Source: JAAZXR01 sp040265175
Lineage (GTDB): Bacteria; Myxococcota_A; Polyangia; Nannocystales; Nannocystaceae
NCBI GenBank assembly: GCA_040265175.1
Contig: JBDQGY010000272.1
Span: 1 to 5,113 of the forward strand
DNA length: 5,113 nucleotides
Direction of reading: 5' to 3'
Shown here piece after piece: positions 1-5,113 of the stretch (positions are counted from its first letter, which is position 1; each line of letters begins with the position of its first letter). Under the pieces are notes generated by a model. The model ran no database searches and had not been told where the DNA came from. It was given only the letters and a program-made list of their open reading frames with translations. The position numbers and the translations under genes were made by a program.

Positions 1-2
1 GT

Positions 3-2834
3 ACCACTGCAGCACCGCTGTCTGCGGAGTTGAAGGGGATCTTTAGCGACTTCGTAGACCAGATAAAGGCCAACATCAGAGGAGCAGATAACCCATGCCT
101 CCTCAAGGGTCCTACTCGCTGCCAGGTGTGCGAGAAAGAGATCGAAGACGTCGATCGGGCGATCGAGACCTTCCGCGAGATCCTCGAGCTTGATGAGGAT
201 CACTTCGATGCCGCGAACTCGCTCAGTCGACTCCAAGAGCAGATCGAGGATTGGATGGGTGCCGTGGAGACCATGGCGCGCCTCGTTGAACTCAACCGTG
301 AGCCTGAGGCTCGGGTGGAACTACTCACCCGCATGGGTCGGGTCTACTTCGGTAAGCTTGAGGATCAAGAAGCAGCTGAGCTTCGTCTCAACGACGCGTT
401 GGCGATCGATCCAGCCTACGTGCCCGCTTTGGATGTTCTCGCGAACCTCTACAAAGCGCGCATGGATTGGCTCAAGGCGGCGCGAACCCTGAAGACCGCT
501 TCCGAGGCGGCCGCCAACAACTACGAGAAGACGCGCTTTGGCGCTGAGTCTGGGACGATCTTTGTGGAGGAGCTGTCCGATCGAGAGTCCGCGGTCGAGA
601 TGTACGCGCTCGTGATGGAGGTGGATCCTGAGCACCTCGAGGTGGGCTTCCGTTTGTCAGCCATGTACGTGGAAGATGAGCGCAACGAAGAGGCGCTCCC
701 GATCTACGAGATGCTGGCGCGCAAGGCCGCTCAGCTTGAGCACTCCGACGATGATATGTTGGAGATGTATCTCAGCGGTGCCAAGTGCGCGCTGGCCATG
801 TCCGCGAACGACAAGGCTCTGGAGTTCTATCACAGCGCCTACGAGCTCGATTCGACGAGTCGTGACGTCCTCTTTGGATTGGCGGATGTGAATTTCCACA
901 GCGGCGATCGTGAGCGAGCGTTCAAGCTCTACCAGACAATTCTGGTGCAGCATCGCGACACGCAGTCTGACGAGGACACCGTGCTGGTCTACCATCGCCT
1001 CGGCGCGATTAAGAAGACTGAGGGCGAAGACCGAAAGGCGCTCAACTACTTTGAGAAGGCTCTTGAGGTGGATCCGAACGCCACGGAGACCCTCACCAAC
1101 GTCATCGAGCTTCATGAGAAGTCCGAGGATTGGGAGGGCGTGATCGAGGCGAAACGTGCGTTGGCAGAGGTCGCCGATGGCGATGAGCAGTTCGCGCTGT
1201 TCAATGAGATCGGGGACCTGTACGCCAGCAACCTCGGCAACACCAAGAAAGCTTCGGAGGCGCTCTACCAGGCGCTCGATCTTCGGCCGACCGATTATCC
1301 GCTGCTCCACAAGTTGCTCGACCTGTTCACGCGGGGCAAAGAGTGGGAAGACTCCATCTCCATCATCGATCGCATCGTGGAGATCGAGCAGCGGCCTGCG
1401 CGACGTTCGAAGTACAACTACACAGCGGCCGTGCTGCTGCGTGACAACCTCGAAGATCACGATGAGGCGATCGACCGGTTCAACACCGCGCTTGATGACG
1501 ACCCAAGCATGCTGAAGGCGTTTGAGGCCATCGCTACGATGGTCACGCCGACCAAGGACTGGAAGACCCTGGAGCGCAACTATCGCAAGATGTTGAAGCG
1601 TCTACCTGGCTCGGGCGCAGAGGGTCTGCAGCTCAAGCTTTGGGAGGACCTTGGCGAGATCTATCGCTCACGACTCAATGACTTCAAGTCGGCAGCGGCC
1701 GCGTTCGAGATCGCGGCGAAGCTCGATCCCGGACAGGTCAAGTTCAGCGTCGTGCTCTCGGAGCTGTACGATCGACTCGTGGAGCACGACGCCGCTGAGT
1801 TCGGTCCGAAGGCGGTGCGAGCGCATCAGGTGTTGATCGCGAAGGAGCCCTTCCGCGTCGACAGCTATCGCGCGTTGTTCCAGATCTATCAGCTCATGGG
1901 CGCCAAGGATAAGGCGTTCAGCGTGGCTGCGGCGCTCGTCTTCTTGAAGAAGGCGAACGCGGATGAGCAGGCGGTGTTCAACGCATCACGGACAGAAGGT
2001 TTCGTGCGTGCCCGACAGCGGCTGAGCGAGTCGGTCCTGCAACGGCATGTGTTGCACCCGCAACAAAACGTGCACCTCACGAACATCTTGGGGCTGTTCG
2101 CGGCGCCGCTCGCCGTGACCTACGCCAAAGAGATACCGTCGACCATCGACGCGAGCTCCAAGGTCGACATCACGGTCGACGTGAGTCTGTTCTCTCAGGT
2201 CGCCAACTACGTCCGAGATGTTGTCCAAGTGACGCAGCCGGATGTCTACCAGCGGCCGAAGGATCCGGGCGATCTCTTGCTGCGGAACTTCAAGGGGGCG
2301 GGTGATCGACCGCAGCCCGCGATGATCGTCTTCAGTGGGCTGCTGCGAGGACGCACCGAACAACACCTGGCGTTCTCACTCGGACGTCACATGATGGACG
2401 TTTGGTTCCCGCACTACGCGTACGTAGCGCTCGGTCGTTCGCCAGAAGAGCTGAAGAAGGTGCTTACGGCGGCGCTGGTCATCGCTGGCAAGGTCCCAAA
2501 CAAGGATCGCGAGATCGACGCCCTGGCCAAGACCATGAGCCGATACCTCGACCCCGCAAAGATGGAGATGCTCAAGGCGACTGTGGGGCGTTTCATCGAC
2601 GCTGGCGGCACCTTGGATGTGAAGCAATGGGCGAGCGCTGCGGAGCTCAGCTGCTACCGCGTGGGTCTGCTGCTTTGTGGCGACCTCGCCATCGCTGCGC
2701 AGATGGTGTCTCAAGAGCAGCAGCAGCTTGGTGCGATGCTCACACCGAAGGACAAGATCAAAGAGCTGCTGCTGTACTCCATCTCGGAGGACTTCTTCGA
2801 GGCCCGCAAGGCCCTCGGTCTCCAGGTGAAGTAG
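3..2834 (+). CDS. Large TPR-array protein with C-terminal degenerate M48-like peptidase domain (5' partial)
   Basis: I do not recognise a named gene. Residue numbers count from the TTG at 30. Residues ~35-640 are tetratricopeptide helices with the usual Ala/Leu/Tyr spacing and recurrent 'LDP'-type turns. They form double-TPR units of ~72 residues, so this is probably a protein-binding scaffold. Residues ~660-934 are a separate alpha/beta domain. There 'FSGLLRGRTEQHLAFSLGR' (768-786) and 'AAELSCYRVGLLLCGDL' (870-886) resemble the HExxH helix and the third-ligand (ExxxD) helix of M48 metallopeptidases, but the two His and the Glu of HExxH are replaced. No signal peptide or membrane segment is visible, so a cytoplasmic location is inferred. 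The frame has no stop back to position 3. The TTG at 30 has GGAG directly abutting it, which is wrong spacing for a ribosome site, so the real start is probably outside the window. The first ~33 residues are not TPR-like and use codons rare later in the gene. The gene ends at a TAG followed by hairpins. Coding status is certain; function is not. Confidence 0.9.
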   Translation, partial: TTAAPLSAELKGIFSDFVDQIKANIRGADNPCLLKGPTRCQVCEKEIEDVDRAIETFREILELDEDHFDAANSLSRLQEQIEDWMGAVETMARLVELNREPEARVELLTRMGRVYFGKLEDQEAAELRLNDALAIDPAYVPALDVLANLYKARMDWLKAARTLKTASEAAANNYEKTRFGAESGTIFVEELSDRESAVEMYALVMEVDPEHLEVGFRLSAMYVEDERNEEALPIYEMLARKAAQLEHSDDDMLEMYLSGAKCALAMSANDKALEFYHSAYELDSTSRDVLFGLADVNFHSGDRERAFKLYQTILVQHRDTQSDEDTVLVYHRLGAIKKTEGEDRKALNYFEKALEVDPNATETLTNVIELHEKSEDWEGVIEAKRALAEVADGDEQFALFNEIGDLYASNLGNTKKASEALYQALDLRPTDYPLLHKLLDLFTRGKEWEDSISIIDRIVEIEQRPARRSKYNYTAAVLLRDNLEDHDEAIDRFNTALDDDPSMLKAFEAIATMVTPTKDWKTLERNYRKMLKRLPGSGAEGLQLKLWEDLGEIYRSRLNDFKSAAAAFEIAAKLDPGQVKFSVVLSELYDRLVEHDAAEFGPKAVRAHQVLIAKEPFRVDSYRALFQIYQLMGAKDKAFSVAAALVFLKKANADEQAVFNASRTEGFVRARQRLSESVLQRHVLHPQQNVHLTNILGLFAAPLAVTYAKEIPSTIDASSKVDITVDVSLFSQVANYVRDVVQVTQPDVYQRPKDPGDLLLRNFKGAGDRPQPAMIVFSGLLRGRTEQHLAFSLGRHMMDVWFPHYAYVALGRSPEELKKVLTAALVIAGKVPNKDREIDALAKTMSRYLDPAKMEMLKATVGRFIDAGGTLDVKQWASAAELSCYRVGLLLCGDLAIAAQMVSQEQQQLGAMLTPKDKIKELLLYSISEDFFEARKALGLQVK
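132..1793 (+). repeat. Array of ~8 double-TPR units, period ~72 residues (protein-level repeat)
   Basis: Within the large TPR protein an acidic-Trp motif (EDW, MDW, EDW, KEW, KDW) recurs at W75, W147, W368, W439 and W511. The two missing steps fall on N219 ('EDERNEEAL') and R294 ('SGDRERAF'). Spacings are therefore 72, 72, 75, 74, 71 and 72 residues, which is one pair of TPRs per unit. A weaker eighth unit follows near D587 ('EHDAAEF'). Each unit has a canonical TPR ending in a DP-like turn, then a second helix pair beginning at the Trp motif. The DNA copies are too diverged to be a nucleotide repeat, so this is an old amplification rather than a recent tandem duplication. Read by eye. Confidence 0.7.
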
Positions 2835-2837
2835 TTC

Positions 2838-2853
2838 CTCCTCTTTCGAGGAG
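2838..2853 (+). other. Short hairpin just after the TPR gene stop
   Basis: CTCCTC (2838-2843) pairs perfectly with GAGGAG (2848-2853) around a TTTC loop, three bases after the TAG stop. No U-run follows, so alone it is not a terminator. It may protect the mRNA 3' end or act with the larger hairpin that follows four bases later. The CCTCCTC at 2837-2843 recurs at 2881-2887 inside the 3' arm of that larger hairpin, so the two structures could exchange partners. Confidence 0.5.
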
Positions 2854-2857
2854 AAAG

Positions 2858-2897
2858 ACGAGGGGGTTGTCGTACGACGACCTCCTCGTTTGTCTTT
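2858..2897. terminator. Strong, probably bidirectional intrinsic terminator between convergent genes
   Basis: The 5' arm ACGAGGGGGTTGTC (2858-2871) pairs with the 3' arm GACGACCTCCTCGT (2876-2889) over all 14 positions, with two G-U wobbles, around a GTAC loop. On the + strand it is followed by TTGTCTTT, a modest U-rich tail. On the - strand the same stem is followed by CTTTCTCCTC, a poorer tail. It lies 23 bases past the TPR stop and ~135 bases past the cyclase stop. It therefore fits + strand termination best and could also stop transcripts from the opposite gene. Confidence 0.75.
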
Positions 2898-3023
2898 ATG
2901 GCCCGAACATCGTGGCCACGGCGAGCGTTTTTTGTCGCCGCTCCCTACGGAGTTTCACGGGAGAGAGGCGGCGCATCCGGACGCGGTCAAACGACGAGGC
3001 CGTGGATGAGGTTGGCGCTGACC

Positions 3024-4604
3024 TCACTGACGAGGCGGCGCGTGCTCGTGCATGCCGGTGACGCGCCAGATGGGGAGAGGCTGGGATTTCCCCTTCACGG
3101 TCACCGGCGTTCTTGTTTCTGCGATGGCGTGGTCCTTGAGCGGTGAGAAGGTGGATTCGCTGACGATCACTTCACCCGCTTGGGCGACGCCGCAAAGTCG
3201 CGCGGCGGTGTTCACGGCGTCTCCGATGACGGTGTATTGCAGGGTCTGACTTGAGCCGATAGCGCCTGCGATAACCGGGCCCGTGTTAATGCCGATACCA
3301 ATTTGGATGTCGACTTTGCCTTCCGCCGCGCGCATACGGTTGTGCTCGTCCAGCGCCCGGAGCATGTCGAGGCCACATCTCACGGCGCGCAGCGGCGAAT
3401 CGGGCTGGGCAACGGGGGCGCCGAACAGGCCGATGATCTCGTCGCCCACGTACTTGTCGAGGGTCCCACCATGGCGGAAGAGGACGTCCACCATCACCTC
3501 GAAGTACGCGTTCAGTGTGTCCACCATCTCTTCGGGCGTGTGGCGCTCGCTCATAGCTGTGAAGCCTCGAATGTCGGCGAAGAGCATCGTGACTTCTTGC
3601 TGCGAACCTCCTTGGTTGATGTCGAGGGCGCCGCTCACGATCTGATCGACCAGATTTGGTGACACCAAGCGCTGGAACTGGGCGCGAGCCGTTGCCTCCT
3701 CCTCAATCTTCTTCGCCAGGCGATAGTTTTGGATGGCGATGGCGGCCTGGGTCGCGACACCAGACATGAGCATAAGGTCTTTTTGGGTGAACGCCCCCGA
3801 GGTCAGACTCGAGTCAACGTGAAAGACACCGAGCACTTCTTCCTTCATGAGAAGAGGGACCGTCATGGTCGAGCGAATCCCCTGCATGATGATGCTCTTG
3901 GCGGTCTTAAACCGATCGTCCATCATGGCGTCAGAAGACAGGACCGCGGTGCGGTTTCGAACGACTTCGCCGAGGATGGTTTTCGAGAGCTTGATCTCGT
4001 CGTCCCGTTTTTGACGGACGTGACGCACCTGAAGCTCATCATTTTGGTCTTTTAGTAAGATGACGGCGCGATCTGCCGAGATGATTTGGAAGGTCTCATC
4101 GACGATCTGCTGAAGAATGCGGTCGAGATCGGTGTCGACCGCGAGCTTTTGAGAGAGCTCATGGGCGATGCGGAGCTTCTCGTAGTCGGCTCGTAAGACC
4201 GCCTCATCCTTTACTTCGGCGGCGGGGGCGAAGCGGAGTGTCGCGCTGACGCTCCCTTGCACCTCGGAGTGGGAATCATTGCCGCCGATTTTTACTTGTT
4301 TGAGCTCTTTCCGGGGGGCGTCGCCGCCCTCAAACCGAAATTTTGTGCTCCCGAGGGAGAGCACATCTCCATTTTGAAGAATGTGCTCGTCAATTTTTGA
4401 CTCGTTCACGAAGGTGCCGTTGAGGCTCCCTACATCGCGGATGACGTACGCGCCGTTTCCGCCGAGGGTGATCCTCGCGTGCTCTTTCGAGACGATGCGA
4501 TCCATCACTTGGACCGTGTTGTCTGGATGACGACCGAGGGTGCTGAATGCGCTCAGCTCAAAGGAACGTTCTGCGTCGCCAAGTTGTATGAGCCGTGCGG
4601 TCAT
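3024..4604 (-). CDS. FHA-GAF-class III adenylate/guanylate cyclase
   Basis: Soluble signalling enzyme of 526 residues, predicted to convert ATP to cAMP as a homodimer. The FHA domain (~1-95) carries the phosphothreonine-binding set: GR at 24-25, SKEH at 39-42 and LNGT at 61-64. A GAF domain (~145-296) follows; it lacks a clear NKxnFxxxDE cyclic-nucleotide motif, so its ligand is unknown. A coiled signalling helix (~294-326, 'RLVSPNLVDQIVSG') leads into the catalytic domain (~335-516). Metal-binding aspartates are D344 (FADIRGFT) and D388 (KYVGDE). K384 and T458 (YTVIGD) occupy the adenine-selecting positions, and N465 and R469 are the transition-state pair. The Lys/Thr pair marks the class IIIb type, for which bicarbonate stimulation is known in some members; whether it applies here is inference. 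No membrane segment is seen. The start is firm: an in-frame TAG lies two codons upstream and the FHA domain begins at once. No Shine-Dalgarno is visible. Adenylate rather than guanylate product is likely, not proven. Confidence 0.95.
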   Translation of the reverse strand: MTARLIQLGDAERSFELSAFSTLGRHPDNTVQVMDRIVSKEHARITLGGNGAYVIRDVGSLNGTFVNESKIDEHILQNGDVLSLGSTKFRFEGGDAPRKELKQVKIGGNDSHSEVQGSVSATLRFAPAAEVKDEAVLRADYEKLRIAHELSQKLAVDTDLDRILQQIVDETFQIISADRAVILLKDQNDELQVRHVRQKRDDEIKLSKTILGEVVRNRTAVLSSDAMMDDRFKTAKSIIMQGIRSTMTVPLLMKEEVLGVFHVDSSLTSGAFTQKDLMLMSGVATQAAIAIQNYRLAKKIEEEATARAQFQRLVSPNLVDQIVSGALDINQGGSQQEVTMLFADIRGFTAMSERHTPEEMVDTLNAYFEVMVDVLFRHGGTLDKYVGDEIIGLFGAPVAQPDSPLRAVRCGLDMLRALDEHNRMRAAEGKVDIQIGIGINTGPVIAGAIGSSQTLQYTVIGDAVNTAARLCGVAQAGEVIVSESTFSPLKDHAIAETRTPVTVKGKSQPLPIWRVTGMHEHAPPRQ

Positions 4605-4788
4605 GCGCTAAGCGAATCGTAGGTGACACGCCCGGATCGATCAAGTGAAGACCCGAGACAGACGTGGTTCTCCGTGCGGCCCGTTTATCGCGTCGTAGTC
4701 GGCAGTATCGGGAGACCGGCGCGCCCTCCAGAAACCTGAGCGAGGGGTAGCCGACGTTTTCGGCCAGGGGAGGGGGGTGGTGGGCCAT
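4605..4788. other. Intergenic region between receiver gene and cyclase gene
   Basis: This 184-base gap lies between two genes in the same direction. It contains the cyclase promoter, a G-rich tract on the + strand at 4767-4783, and a 7-bp hairpin (TAGCCGA 4748-4754, TCGGCCA 4760-4766, one wobble). No U-tract follows the hairpin on the minus strand, so no convincing intrinsic terminator separates the two genes, and read-through from the receiver gene is possible. A 76-codon minus-strand reading frame starts directly at 4788 but looks spurious. Confidence 0.6.
4616..4644 (-). promoter_or_regulatory. Sigma70-like promoter of the cyclase gene, predicted near-leaderless transcript
   Basis: Reading the minus strand, TTGATC (4644-4639) and TACGAT (4621-4616) are separated by exactly 17 bases; each matches four of six consensus positions. 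The expected start point is near 4609, only about five bases before the ATG at 4604. This agrees with the absence of any Shine-Dalgarno sequence. The -35 box overlaps a GATCGATC palindrome at 4635-4642. Predicted by eye. Confidence 0.5.
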
Positions 4789-5112
4789 CTATGAGCGGCG
4801 GGCGAGCAGCATCGCGGCGACCTTGCGGGCGAGTTCTCGCGGCGAGATAGGCTTGGAGAGGTACTCATCGCACCCTGCCTCAAGCGCACGCTGGCGATCG
4901 CCCTTCATGGCGTGTGCGGTCACGGCGATGATCGGGACCTTGGCCAGGGATTCGCTGGATGAAGAGCGGACGCTCTTGGCGACCGTCCAGCCGTCGATCC
5001 TAGGCAACGAGAGGTCAAGGATGATGAGCTCGGGGACCATCGATTCGAGGATCTCAAGGGCCTCTTCGCCATCGCTCGCTAGCGTGACGCGGTGTTGGTG
5101 ATGCTGCAGCGT
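4789..5112 (-). CDS. Response regulator receiver domain, CheY/DivK-like (5' partial)
   Basis: The right window edge cuts this gene. The frame stays open from the ATG-like codon at 5040 to 5112, and those extra residues ('VTLASDGEEALEIL') are typical receiver sequence, so 5040 is not the start. About 107 residues are visible. The phospho-acceptor Asp is in 'LIILDLSLPRIDGW' (codon 5014-5016), the switch Thr in 'IIAVTAHAM' and the conserved Lys in 'EYLSKPIS', spaced 32 and 54 residues after the Asp as in the family. The missing ~20 N-terminal residues should hold beta-1 and the acidic magnesium-binding pair. The protein ends a few residues past the last receiver helix with no output domain. It is therefore either a stand-alone receiver acting by protein contact or the terminal receiver of a hybrid kinase; the window cannot decide. 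The sensor kinase is not in view. It lies 184 bases upstream of the cyclase gene in the same direction. Confidence 0.9.
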   Translation of the reverse strand, partial: TLQHHQHRVTLASDGEEALEILESMVPELIILDLSLPRIDGWTVAKSVRSSSSESLAKVPIIAVTAHAMKGDRQRALEAGCDEYLSKPISPRELARKVAAMLLARRS

Positions 5113-5113
5113 A

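Noticed and set aside
95..190. ATG at 95 with an AGAGGAG-like ribosome site upstream as a start for a separate gene
   Set aside because: That frame closes after about 32 codons and, past ~125, is only the shadow of the TPR frame. It would need a frameshift to join the TPR gene.
657..1460. 267-codon minus-strand frame opposite the TPR gene
   Set aside because: Antisense shadow: the + frame has clear TPR periodicity, while this one is a Leu/Val/Arg-rich mirror without domain features.
2911..2940. CGTGGCCACG palindrome (2911-2920) and a 6-bp hairpin with TTTTTT in its loop (2919-2940) as a second terminator
   Set aside because: The T-run is inside the loop rather than after the stem, and a 10-base palindrome without a spacer makes a poor RNA hairpin. 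Neither is strong enough to call.
2402..3061. 219-codon + frame running from the TPR gene into the intergenic gap and the cyclase 3' end
   Set aside because: Out-of-frame shadow rich in Arg/Gly/Ala. It crosses the terminator and overlaps two real genes.
4558..4788. 76-codon minus-strand frame starting right after the receiver stop
   Set aside because: Low-complexity Arg/His/Pro composition, no ribosome site, no recognisable motif, and it overlaps the well-supported cyclase start and promoter.
1..5113. CTGCAGCA present near both window ends in inverted orientation, as terminal inverted repeats
   Set aside because: Only eight bases match exactly, mostly the CTGCAG palindrome. Both ends lie inside open reading frames and no mobile-element gene is present.

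Overview
The window looks like chromosomal DNA from a moderately GC-rich bacterium with complex signalling, most likely a myxobacterium or a relative such as the Bradymonadales. This placement is an inference. It rests on three things: a very long TPR-array protein whose C-terminal domain I associate with that group, a soluble FHA-GAF-class III nucleotide cyclase, and a DivK/CheY-like receiver. I saw no tRNA, rRNA, CRISPR array, insertion sequence or phage gene.

Layout: (1) Positions 3-2834 (+) hold one large gene for a cytoplasmic TPR superhelix of more than 900 residues. Its C-terminal domain reads like an M48-type zinc peptidase that has lost its HExxH motif. The frame is open at the left edge, so the gene is 5'-incomplete, and its first ~115-125 bases look foreign to the rest. 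(2) Positions 2835-3023 are the gap between two convergent genes. It holds two hairpins, the second a 14-bp stem that can serve as a terminator for both strands. (3) Positions 3024-4604 (-) encode a soluble FHA-GAF-nucleotide cyclase with all catalytic residues in place and a Lys/Thr adenine-selecting pair. (4) Positions 4605-4788 are a 184-base gap with a good sigma70-like promoter so close to the cyclase ATG that the mRNA would be nearly leaderless. (5) Positions 4789-5112 (-) are the C-terminal ~107 residues of a receiver domain, cut by the right edge.

The receiver and the cyclase lie in the same direction and may form a signalling pair. The receiver would take phosphate from a histidine kinase. 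The cyclase would integrate Ser/Thr-kinase input (FHA binds phosphothreonine) with a GAF input and make cAMP. The cyclase appears to have its own promoter, so co-transcription is not required. The TPR gene converges on them and shows no direct functional link. I see no clearly new multi-gene system. The points most worth checking are the pseudo-peptidase domain, the regular ~72-residue double-TPR array, the seam at the left edge and the leaderless cyclase start.
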